DNA of 64,000 nt from Aldehydirespirator sp965220345. Its GTDB lineage: Bacteria; Actinomycetota; Acidimicrobiia; Acidimicrobiales; Aldehydirespiratoraceae. The stretch lies in the NCBI GenBank assembly GCA_965220345.1, contig OZ244822.1, forward strand, positions 1,860,001 to 1,924,000. Direction: 5' to 3'. A program made the position numbers and the translations under genes. Position 1 is the first letter of the stretch; the number at the start of each line of letters is the position of its first letter. This document shows positions 36,601 through 43,517 of the stretch, in pieces. The notes under the pieces were generated by a model that saw only the letters and a program-made list of their open reading frames with translations, made no database searches and was not told the DNA's origin.

Positions 36601-38223
36601 GCTGCCAGCGATGACACCACCACCGGATACTCCAGCGGCGGTCAGCAAAGCGATCTCGATTTGTTGGTGGAAGCCGTGCATCAAGCTCATCAAGGCAAAA
36701 AGCCGCGGTCGCCGTGGCCAGCGCCTCTTCCTAGCGACATCAGCATTAACGATCTGGCTAGCACAGTGTCTGCGAGCGATGCCGCGGCTTGGCTGGTGGA
36801 CGACCCAGCGCATCAACGACAGTTCGCAAGCGGCTGGCATCCCAGTGAAGGTCATCTTGTGGTGATCGGCGGCCCAGCATCAGGCACCACCACAACTCTG
36901 GCGACTGTTGCGCTCGACATTTGCCGGATGCACAGCCCCGACGAACTGCACGTATATGTGATCGACTTGGACTCCGGCGGGCTGTCGGCACTCGAGAAAC
37001 TGCCGCATGTAGGGGCTGTGGTAGCGCCAACGCAAAACGAGCGACGCAGCAGGCTGCTACGGCTGCTTGACGACGAGATAAGCGCCCGCCGATCTGACAG
37101 TGACTCGGGGCACTCAACCGATGTAGTGCTGCTGGTGGATGACCTAGCAGGCCTAGTGCGTGCCCATGACCCGGTGCGTGAACCAGCACCCCATGATCAT
37201 TTCACGCGTATCTGGGCGGACGGTCCAGCAGTGGGAGTAACGGTTGCTGTGAGCATCGGCCGCGCTGGCGATCTTCCTGCAGAGCTAGCCGCGTCAGCCG
37301 GTGTAGTGGTAGTGCATGCCACTTCTGATGCCACCGACGGTATGCGTTTCGGGCTCAAACAGCCGACCGCTGATCTTGTGACAGGCCGGGCCGTGGTCGT
37401 GGGCGAGAACTTAGAAGTGCAGCTGGCGCGCCCTGTGGACGGTGATCTGGCTGCGGCGGTGGCTGCATCAGCCGAGCAGGCACCACCAACAAGGCAGGGG
37501 CCGGTGCCGGTGGGCTCGCTACCGCAGGTCATTAGCGCATCTGAGTTGCCGGTGAGCGCTGCCGTTGATGAACGATGTCTTCGGATTCGTTTCGCAATGA
37601 GTGACCTTGATCTTTCGGTGGCTGGTCTGACGCTTCACGACGGTGAACATGCTTTGGTGCTGGGGCCAGCGCGCACTGGGCGCACCACAGCGTTGGCGGC
37701 GATGGGTGCTGCTGCGGTAAGTGCCGGGGTGCCAGTGACGGTGGTGGGCGAGTCTCCCAGCGAAGTAGCTGCCATGCTCGGGTTAGAAACTGTGCCGACT
37801 GACAGACTCACTGAAATCATCAGCATCAGCGACGACGTAAATAACGACGGCATCAATAACGATGGCATAAATAGCATAAATAAGGGAGACCATGTGCGGC
37901 ATCTGCTGCTGGTGGATGACGCAGAGAAAGTCGCTGACCCCACGGGATTGCTAGCTCATACGGCGGCTGCCGGGAGCGGGCACCTTCATCTGGTGGCAGC
38001 CACGACCGCTGACCGGCTTCGCAACTGTTACGGAACCTGGCTGCATGAGATGCGGGCATGTCGCACTGGTGTGTTGTTCCGTCCCGGACCGCTTGACGCT
38101 GACCTGTTGGGAGCGAACATTTCGCCGCGCCTGACCACCGCGGCAGTGCCGGGACGATGCCTTGTGATCGCTGACGGAAATGCTGCCGTAATGCAGATCG
38201 CGCATCTAGCGTCTGACGATTAG
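33628..38223 (+). CDS. FHA-containing FtsK/SpoIIIE triple-ATPase (EssC/EccC-like)
   Basis: 1531 residues. An N-terminal ubiquitin-like or FHA-like part (1-45) is followed by a repeat linker, an FHA domain at about 219-280 (WLIGRSSDCDLVL, SRHHAQVEI, GSRNGTVLNG) and membrane segments at about 348-385. Three FtsK ATPase domains follow. D1 is intact (GTTGSGKSE near 762; VVVVDEFA near 868). D2 (GPASGTTTT near 1082) and D3 (GPARTGRTT near 1347) lack the Walker A Lys, as in type VII motors where D2/D3 bind substrate. An FHA domain on the motor is a Firmicutes EssC trait, not that of mycobacterial EccC. Two 15-bp in-frame arrays interrupt it. Confidence 0.88.
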   Translation: MRSDLAAVVVRVRFRFGDSEQIVEIRSRFDGYTVADLAEALSSQALNSQAKSSQVTGSQATRTQPHRTPAASGTAGQSQDAQPAGCATESEKGLGLYIDGRWYHPETPLASAPIWEGTLLESAVSNKQSSSRASKSPQTAQSSQSSGNPRDSGKPKDSAYAAAGTADGSAQARARPVVTAGLQAGTRVAFRTAGSQAAASRATGSKTNSSQMNGLQSSQRWLIGRSSDCDLVLTDATVSRHHAQVEIDPANKRPTVTDLGSRNGTVLNGRRVTGPSRIPAGATLRLGATCLQWRAIPADAPAGVQAGLGARAGRIPFNRPPRRRPPTVATPLSVPAGPPAHPEAEPLSWAGILLPAIAGLALAVVWSPFMAVFAVLGPLITVGTWLERRRRAARSHDRVCSEVTRRVQDFIARLPEAQAAERRRRLAVVPDLAELVRRAEMPSQRCWERRLGDPDAMRLGVGTACVPYTPLLEVIDGELAAPEAQQALAGLEPLADVPIAVSLQPGEVVGVVGSLPAARAVARSLVLQAAVLHGPADLAIAGLAPNLADETDQTDEAEWAWLRWLPHTTDISAEPGALVATAPGETASAAEAAAASLEERALLAVIDGAETLTGRAAPGRMLLALKHCSGIVITDDICELPSSCTTIVRIDHGAGRLKLVDPRTSAVSSPMVGWGVTADTACATAARLARLDDPELHSAPSCLPDLMPLLELLGIDLNPETVERRWAEVRGTDQLKVPLGVTSEGPLVLDLVADGPHLLIGGTTGSGKSELLRSMVAGLALSADPDHLAFVLIDYKGGAAFDRCAEMPHVAGMVTDLDDRLAERALLCLEAELKHREERLRAVGAENLAAFRAQSSSRDDPLPRLVVVVDEFATLAAELPEFLSSLVGIAQRGRSLGVHMVLATQRPAGVVTDDIRANTSCRIALRVTDRHDSNDVIDSPDAARIPRQRPGRAMARFGPDELITFQSALVSSSTRRVSNTLRVEPYVPFGSAASDDTTTGYSSGGQQSDLDLLVEAVHQAHQGKKPRSPWPAPLPSDISINDLASTVSASDAAAWLVDDPAHQRQFASGWHPSEGHLVVIGGPASGTTTTLATVALDICRMHSPDELHVYVIDLDSGGLSALEKLPHVGAVVAPTQNERRSRLLRLLDDEISARRSDSDSGHSTDVVLLVDDLAGLVRAHDPVREPAPHDHFTRIWADGPAVGVTVAVSIGRAGDLPAELAASAGVVVVHATSDATDGMRFGLKQPTADLVTGRAVVVGENLEVQLARPVDGDLAAAVAASAEQAPPTRQGPVPVGSLPQVISASELPVSAAVDERCLRIRFAMSDLDLSVAGLTLHDGEHALVLGPARTGRTTALAAMGAAAVSAGVPVTVVGESPSEVAAMLGLETVPTDRLTEIISISDDVNNDGINNDGINSINKGDHVRHLLLVDDAEKVADPTGLLAHTAAAGSGHLHLVAATTADRLRNCYGTWLHEMRACRTGVLFRPGPLDADLLGANISPRLTTAAVPGRCLVIADGNAAVMQIAHLASDD
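33745..33819. repeat. In-frame 15-bp tandem array in the FtsK/EssC-like gene (N-terminal)
   Basis: Five 15-base units at 33745, 33760, 33775, 33790 and 33805, pattern GCACTGAGCAGCCAG. They encode Ser/Gln/Ala-rich pentapeptides right after the N-terminal domain. Confidence 0.9.
37840..37884. repeat. In-frame 15-bp tandem array in the FtsK/EssC-like gene (third ATPase domain)
   Basis: Two full units (AATAACGACGGCATC, AATAACGATGGCATA) plus partial units. They encode an Asn/Asp/Gly/Ile-rich insert between the Walker A and Walker B regions of D3. Confidence 0.85.
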
Positions 38224-38339
38224 CTCCTGCTGAGAGCACCGCTGTGGCAAACGCAGCGTCTCTTGCCTAACGTTCTCACAAAGCCCGTTCGGCTAGACCC
38301 TTCAGTTATCCCAAACACCCCAAATCTTCAGGAGCACCG

Positions 38340-39134
38340 TTGCCGCATCCCAATATCCACATTGCACATGCCGATGACATCACAACTGTCACCATTGACT
38401 ACCCACGGCGCAAGAATGCTTGCACAGCAGAGATGTTCGCAGCACTGCGAGACGCTTTCCGTGACATTGCCGCTGCACCGACTCGGGTGGTGGTGCTCAC
38501 AGGCGCAGGCGGCGATTTTTGTGCTGGTGCAGACGTGGGTCCCACAGACACAGAGCAGACCGAAGAGCCGCAGCATCAGCGCCACAGGGTTGATTACATG
38601 CGTGACATCGCTGACACGGTGATGGCAATACACGACTGCCCTCGACCTGTGATCGCCAAAGTGGATGGAGTGGCCGTGGGTGCTGGTTTCGGTATCGCCT
38701 TAGCAGCAGATCTGATCTGGTGCTCGTCACGGGCGCGGTTCTCACTCATTTTCGCCAAGCGCGGCCTGAGCCTGGATTTCGGGACTTCATGGCTTCTTCC
38801 CAAGAGGATCGGACTGCATGAAGCCAAGCGCCTGGCTCTGACCGGTGAGATCATTAACGCAGACCGAGCAGCAGAACTCGGTTTCGTCAACGCGGTAGTC
38901 GACTCTGATGAACTTGACACTGCTGTGGCTGAGATAGCCGATCAGATCGCAGCTGGCCCGCCCATAGCGTTGGCAAGCACAAAGCGGCTGCTGAATAACG
39001 CTGCTGGCATTTCGTTATTCGGAGCGCTTGAAGCTGAAGGCCTTAGTCAGGCATTGAACTTCTCGACCGCCGACACTACAGAGGCCATGCTTGCTTTCGT
39101 GGAGAAACGAGACCCCGCATTCAAGGGCTCCTGA
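38340..39134 (+). CDS. Enoyl-CoA hydratase/isomerase family (crotonase) protein
   Basis: 264 residues. Oxyanion-hole loop TGAGGDFCAGADV, then GVAVGAGFGIALAADLIWC and FAKRGLSLDFGTSWLLPK, nearest to the PaaG-type isomerase subgroup. TTG start at 38340 preceded by AGGAG. Acts on a CoA thioester in fatty or aromatic acid breakdown; exact substrate not determined. The acidic insert near residue 68 (DTEQTEEPQHQRH) is unusual. Not obviously linked to the type VII-like genes. Confidence 0.85.
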   Translation: MPHPNIHIAHADDITTVTIDYPRRKNACTAEMFAALRDAFRDIAAAPTRVVVLTGAGGDFCAGADVGPTDTEQTEEPQHQRHRVDYMRDIADTVMAIHDCPRPVIAKVDGVAVGAGFGIALAADLIWCSSRARFSLIFAKRGLSLDFGTSWLLPKRIGLHEAKRLALTGEIINADRAAELGFVNAVVDSDELDTAVAEIADQIAAGPPIALASTKRLLNNAAGISLFGALEAEGLSQALNFSTADTTEAMLAFVEKRDPAFKGS

Positions 39135-39158
39135 GTTTTAAGGGCTCCTGAAGGTCAA

Positions 39159-39195
39159 GGACTTCTGGACCAGCACCGGGCCAGCCCAGAAGTCC
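39159..39195. terminator. 10-bp-stem hairpin between convergent genes
   Basis: Perfect stem GGACTTCTGG / CCAGAAGTCC (39159-39168 and 39186-39195), with additional pairing in the loop, between the crotonase gene and the FEA1-like gene. Probably a bidirectional terminator. Confidence 0.8.
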
Positions 39196-39214
39196 CTTCC
39201 CTTTGGCTGGGCAG

Positions 39215-40462
39215 CTACTGAAGTATGCCGATGTCGCCTTCGGTGATGCCCAACTCTGCCCATGACGGTTCCAGCGCCGCACGCACCGCGTCGCCGAAAC
39301 CGTTGACACCCGGGGGATTAGACAGATCAAAAATCGCGTTCATAGCTTCAGCATCGGCACCGACAGGAACCAGGTAGGCCTCGACAACCCGCCAGAACGC
39401 CAAGCCTTCAGCCTGATGTTCTTTGGCTTTTGCGTCGTTGCCGTCGGCTAGGTCACCTTCAATGAGGCTGGCGTAACGGATCGCAGCTTGTGAATAGGTG
39501 ATCGCCACGTTGCGCAGCGCCTGATCTGCTGCGTCCGCGGCAGCGGCAGCGTCAGAGTCAAGCAGTGCATCACGGCCTGCGATCATGGCAGCCAGAATTG
39601 CTTCGTTGGCCAGCGCAGTCTCGCCGTCGCTGCCGGTGGTTGCGAAGTTAGCGGCACGTTTGTTAGCAGTGGCGTAAGGAGCGCAACCTGGCTCGATGCC
39701 GTGATAGAAAGCCCACGCCTCGTCCCAGTTATGCACAGCGCCGCTGTCTACGTTGAAATCTCCGTTGGATGCCTTGTCAAGAGCTGTGTTCAGCTCGTGA
39801 ACTACCCAGGCCACCATCACTTGGTTCTGGATGCCCTTTTCGGTGCCCTGGGCACGCACCGCGTTGCTTTGCCCAGCGAAAATGCCGGTGCCTTCGAGCG
39901 CGTTTGTGACGAACTCATCAAGCACTCCCGGTGTGCCGTAGTAAGCATCAAGGCCGTGTTGGCGGTCGTCTCGGCTAGCGAACCCGGCGATGGTACGGAT
40001 TGAGCCGTCGCTGTTGACCGAGTTCCCGCCGTTGCGGTAGATGTCAGCAACGGCCTGGAAGTCGGCTGCGTCAAGCAGGTCGCCTATACCGCAAATGTCG
40101 GCAACCACGCGTCGATGCGCGTCTACATTGGAGGCGTATTCGTAGCCGCCATCAGCGCCGTGATCTGTCGAAGCCTCTTCTGTGCCTGAAGCACTAGCCG
40201 AAGCAGTCGCAGAACCCGGTGTGGACGCTGAAGCCGAGGCCGATCCCGATGCAGATCCCGAGGCCGAAGCCGATGCAGATCCTGAGGCTGAGCCGCTTGC
40301 AGATGCCGAGATTGACTCCGAGCCAGAGTTGAGCGCTCGGACTTCGGCACCATCGTCATCACTGCTGCAACTCGCAATGACTATCGCCAAAGCTACAACA
40401 GCGACTAAAGCAGTGGTCACCGCCAGACGGTTGCGCCGACTGTGGGCAAAGAAGCGTTTCAT
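39215..40462 (-). CDS. FEA1-like iron-associated lipoprotein
   Basis: 415 residues. Signal peptide with lipobox VIASC near residue 31, an acidic stretch, a long Ser/Ala/Gly repeat linker (about 48-90), then a mostly helical domain. Blocks such as VVADICGIGDLLDAADF, IYRNGGNSVNSDGSIRT and DDRQHGLDAYYG recall the low-iron-inducible periplasmic FEA1 proteins of green algae. This assignment is from memory, not a search. An iron-box-like site lies upstream and fbpAB lies nearby, so a cell-surface role in iron acquisition is inferred. Confidence 0.65.
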   Translation of the reverse strand: MKRFFAHSRRNRLAVTTALVAVVALAIVIASCSSDDDGAEVRALNSGSESISASASGSASGSASASASGSASGSASASASTPGSATASASASGTEEASTDHGADGGYEYASNVDAHRRVVADICGIGDLLDAADFQAVADIYRNGGNSVNSDGSIRTIAGFASRDDRQHGLDAYYGTPGVLDEFVTNALEGTGIFAGQSNAVRAQGTEKGIQNQVMVAWVVHELNTALDKASNGDFNVDSGAVHNWDEAWAFYHGIEPGCAPYATANKRAANFATTGSDGETALANEAILAAMIAGRDALLDSDAAAAADAADQALRNVAITYSQAAIRYASLIEGDLADGNDAKAKEHQAEGLAFWRVVEAYLVPVGADAEAMNAIFDLSNPPGVNGFGDAVRAALEPSWAELGITEGDIGILQ

Positions 40463-40530
40463 TCAGAATCCTTTCGTTTACTCCCAGCAGGTCAGCCATA
40501 TTTTGGATAACCCTTACCTAAGAACTTATG

Positions 40531-40546
40531 ATAAGTATACCTAACA
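40531..40546 (-). promoter_or_regulatory. Iron-box-like palindrome upstream of the FEA1-like gene
   Basis: On the minus strand it reads GTTAGGTATACTTAT, matching the box at 42343-42356 with one change. A second weaker match, TTAGGTAAGGGTTA (minus strand), sits close downstream at about 40507-40520. Resembles half of a DtxR/IdeR operator. Confidence 0.6.
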
Positions 40547-40586
40547 CAACTAGCGGCTGTGGGCAACCTGCACTTTGATTTCATGA

Positions 40587-42317
40587 TCATGTGGCTGAGT
40601 TGAGCTGCCGATACACCGCAGGCACAACGTTTCGCAGGTAGCAGCCCAATTTCACGAAGCTATGTCCAGTGGTGCGGAAGCTGTAACTGATGGGAACCTC
40701 TGCGTAGCGATACCCCTTAGCCAGCAGATCAAGGGTCAGCACTTGTGCATAGTTGTAGTCGTGGATGATTACAGCGTTAGCGGCAGCACTCAGCGAAAAA
40801 GCGCGATAACCCGACTGCCCGTCGCTGATGCGGTGACGTGCCACCAGCGACAGCAACCGAGTGAGGATCAGATTCCCGAGGCGGCGATGCGGCCGCATGT
40901 GACGGATCTCGCCAATGAAGCGACTGCCCACCACATAGTCGGCCTGACCCGCGAGTATCGGTTCGATCAGGGTCTGCAGCTCTTCGGGAGGGTATTCACC
41001 GTCGGCATCACAGAAAGCCACCGCAACAGCCTTGCGTTCGACACCCGCTGCCAGCCCTACCCTCACTGCGGCTCCCAGCCCACGATTGCAATCCAAGCTA
41101 ATCACCTCGGCACCTGCTGACTTGGCCTGTGCAGCAGTGTCATCAACTGAGCCGTCGTCTATCACCAGAACTTGAACCCGATGGCCTAGCAACTCAGCAG
41201 GAGCGCGTCGCACACAGCCGCCAACAGAGTCTTCTTCGTTGTGAGCTGGCATGAACAACACGACCGGCCCGTCAAGTGGCGATCTCGCAGGGTCCCAAGG
41301 CTCTCCAGTTCTCCCAGCGCTCTCTGTGCTTTCAGATGTCTGCGTCTTCGCAGACCGCTGACGCGCAAGTCGGGGACTGCTAACAGGCTTCAAACGGAGT
41401 CGGCCCGCCAAGCTGGGACTCGGAACAAGTAGCGCCACGACACCCGCTGCTAGCGAGTAGGCGGTCTTGAGGCCGTGTGCCAAAAGCGCAGCCACTAGCG
41501 CACCACCCGCGTCGTAGCCCAGAGCTGCGTAGGCACCAACCGCAGCGGCTTCATAAGTGCCGAAACCTCCTGGAGCAATCGCTGCAAGCTGTGCCGTAAC
41601 CGATACCGCTGTCACCCCCAGAGCGTGCAGGTAACTGATGTCCAGACCAGCCCAATGCGCTGCTTGCCAAACCAGAACCGCTTCCGCTGGCCAAGCAGTT
41701 GCCGACAGTAGCAACGTCGTCACGTCGGGCACTCTCACCTCGCTGCGCTGCTGAGCTAGTCGTCGCAACCACAGCCAGGCCGCCACCGCCATCACGGCAA
41801 ACACCGCCAGAACCAGCTGAGCACCCCAGCCAGCGAGATGCGTCAAAGCGGCTGGCACCGCCAAAAACCCCAACCCAACCACTGCTACCAGATCGACCGA
41901 ACGCAACGCCACCACCGAAGCCGTCGCAGCCTCAAGGCTCACCCCAGCACGACGCACCACACTCACGACCCTCAAAGGCTCGCCGAGACGCAGCGGTAGC
42001 AAATGATTGCCGCCCAAAGCCAAATGAATCCCGCCGAGGCTCTGTGAAAAGCTCAACCCCGGCACGATCCGCTGCCAGGCCACCGCTCGCAGCACGAACG
42101 CCAGACCGAAACAGCCCAGCGCGGCAGTCACTCCAAGCGGCTGACCTTGAGCTGTTCGCACAGCACGCTCCAGAGCCGCAGTGTCAAGACCTGCGATCAC
42201 CGCTGCTGTAGCCAAGACTGTGACTCCCACCACCAGCGCCACCGCAGCACGGCGGGACAGCCGTTTCGTCAGTGTCCGCACCGAAATCGAACGCAGCCTG
42301 CGAGCTATCAAATCCAT
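40587..42317 (-). CDS. Fusion of LPG-synthase-like membrane domain and family 2 glycosyltransferase
   Basis: 576 residues. The N-terminal ~300 residues are a multi-helix UPF0104/AglD-type membrane domain (RLGEPLRVVSVVRRAGVSLE, IAPGGFGTYEAAAVGAYAALG). A polar linker leads to a DPM1-like GT2 domain (about 345-570) with VLVIDDGSVDDT, FCDADGEYPPEEL, VGSRF and DGQSGYRAF. It likely transfers a sugar from a nucleotide donor to a polyprenyl phosphate and handles it at the membrane. The two parts are usually separate genes. Shares its promoter region, with an iron-box-like site, with divergent fbpA. Confidence 0.85.
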   Translation of the reverse strand: MDLIARRLRSISVRTLTKRLSRRAAVALVVGVTVLATAAVIAGLDTAALERAVRTAQGQPLGVTAALGCFGLAFVLRAVAWQRIVPGLSFSQSLGGIHLALGGNHLLPLRLGEPLRVVSVVRRAGVSLEAATASVVALRSVDLVAVVGLGFLAVPAALTHLAGWGAQLVLAVFAVMAVAAWLWLRRLAQQRSEVRVPDVTTLLLSATAWPAEAVLVWQAAHWAGLDISYLHALGVTAVSVTAQLAAIAPGGFGTYEAAAVGAYAALGYDAGGALVAALLAHGLKTAYSLAAGVVALLVPSPSLAGRLRLKPVSSPRLARQRSAKTQTSESTESAGRTGEPWDPARSPLDGPVVLFMPAHNEEDSVGGCVRRAPAELLGHRVQVLVIDDGSVDDTAAQAKSAGAEVISLDCNRGLGAAVRVGLAAGVERKAVAVAFCDADGEYPPEELQTLIEPILAGQADYVVGSRFIGEIRHMRPHRRLGNLILTRLLSLVARHRISDGQSGYRAFSLSAAANAVIIHDYNYAQVLTLDLLAKGYRYAEVPISYSFRTTGHSFVKLGCYLRNVVPAVYRQLNSAT

Positions 42318-42342
42318 AACGCCACAAGAGGATAATCGAAAG

Positions 42343-42356
42343 TTAGGTATACCTTA
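42343..42356. promoter_or_regulatory. Iron-box-like palindrome in the fbpA divergent promoter
   Basis: TTAGGTATACCTTA, identical to 47647-47660. It lies just upstream of the fbpA -10 candidate and 26 bases from the divergent gene start, so one regulator could control both directions. Confidence 0.7.
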
Positions 42357-42376
42357 CGATCTTCGCAAACCTCGGC

Positions 42377-42382
42377 TATAGT
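42377..42382 (+). promoter_or_regulatory. -10 element, probably leaderless fbpA transcript
   Basis: TATAGT ends nine bases before the fbpA ATG at 42391, so transcription would start almost at the start codon. The iron box covers the expected -35 region. Confidence 0.5.
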
Positions 42383-42390
42383 TCTGGGTT

Positions 42391-43470
42391 ATGACAGGAC
42401 GAATGATTGCCTCCAAGACGATTGCTGTGACTTTGGCTCTGCTGCTAATCGCCGGGGCCTGCGGGCAGGAGGAACGCTCTCTTGACGGCATCGCAGCCGA
42501 TATCTACAGCGGCAACTGTGTCTCCTCAAATGGTCGTGAGGTGACGGTCTACTCGGGCCGCACCGAGAACTTGATCGGCCCGACACTTGAGGCGTTCGCT
42601 TGTGAGACCGGCACCGACGTAGCGGTGCGCTGGGGGAGTTCCACCGACCTAGCGCTGTTGATGGCCGAAGAAGGTGACCGCACAGCCGCAGACGTGTTCT
42701 TGTCGCGCTCGCCTGGTCCTGTGGGATTTTTGGAAAGCGACAACCTGCTTGGTGTCATAGATGACTCGGTGCTTGATCTGGTTGCGCCTCAGAGCCGTTC
42801 GCAGACCGGCACTTGGGTCGGTTTCTCGGGACGCAAACGGGTTCTGGTTCACAACATCGACACTGTGACCGGTGACGACTTGCCGCAGTCGGTGTTTGAT
42901 CTCACCGATGACCGTTACCGAGGACGGGTAGCCATCCCAGCCACCAACGGCTCGTTTATCGACTGGTTCACAGTGTTTCGTGATCTCTACGGCAATGAAA
43001 CAGCCGAGCAATGGCTCAACGACATGGTCGACAATGACGCTCGCTTCTATCCCAACAACCGCTCAATCGTTGAGGCTGCTGGGCGCGGTGAGATCGACAT
43101 GGGCCTGGTTAACCATTACTACCAGTATCAAGCTGTAGCAGCTTCTGGCGACAGTCACCGTGCCGCCAACCACGACCTCGCCGACGACGACATCGGCTCG
43201 CTGCTGATCATCACCGCGGCCACGATCACCGCTGGCAGCGACAACCAGCAAGCAGCCAACGAGTTGATCGCTTATCTGCTTTCGGAGCCGGTGCAGCGAT
43301 ATTTCAGCGAACGCACCTTCGAGTATCCGCTGGCGGCTGGGGTTGAGCCAGCCGAGATCTTGCCGCCGTTGGAGGCACTCGAGATCGGCAGCGTCGACTT
43401 CGACGCTCTCGGCGGCGGTTTCGAGCAGAGCACAATCATCATCGAACGAAGCGGGATCTACAACCAGTAG
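42391..43470 (+). CDS. fbpA: Ferric iron ABC transporter substrate-binding lipoprotein
   Basis: Binds Fe(III) outside the membrane. Lipobox LIAGAC near residue 24, then VTVYSGRTENLIGP and, near residue 245, the adjacent-tyrosine iron ligand motif NHYYQYQ characteristic of FbpA. 359 residues. The conserved KRVLVHN and IDWFTVFRD segments are present. Followed 48 bases later by the permease gene. Iron-box-like site in its promoter. Confidence 0.93.
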   Translation: MTGRMIASKTIAVTLALLLIAGACGQEERSLDGIAADIYSGNCVSSNGREVTVYSGRTENLIGPTLEAFACETGTDVAVRWGSSTDLALLMAEEGDRTAADVFLSRSPGPVGFLESDNLLGVIDDSVLDLVAPQSRSQTGTWVGFSGRKRVLVHNIDTVTGDDLPQSVFDLTDDRYRGRVAIPATNGSFIDWFTVFRDLYGNETAEQWLNDMVDNDARFYPNNRSIVEAAGRGEIDMGLVNHYYQYQAVAASGDSHRAANHDLADDDIGSLLIITAATITAGSDNQQAANELIAYLLSEPVQRYFSERTFEYPLAAGVEPAEILPPLEALEIGSVDFDALGGGFEQSTIIIERSGIYNQ

Positions 43471-43517
43471 AAGTAGGCGTAGTCCCTTCGTCGGCGCTGT
43501 GCAGTATCAGGTATGAC

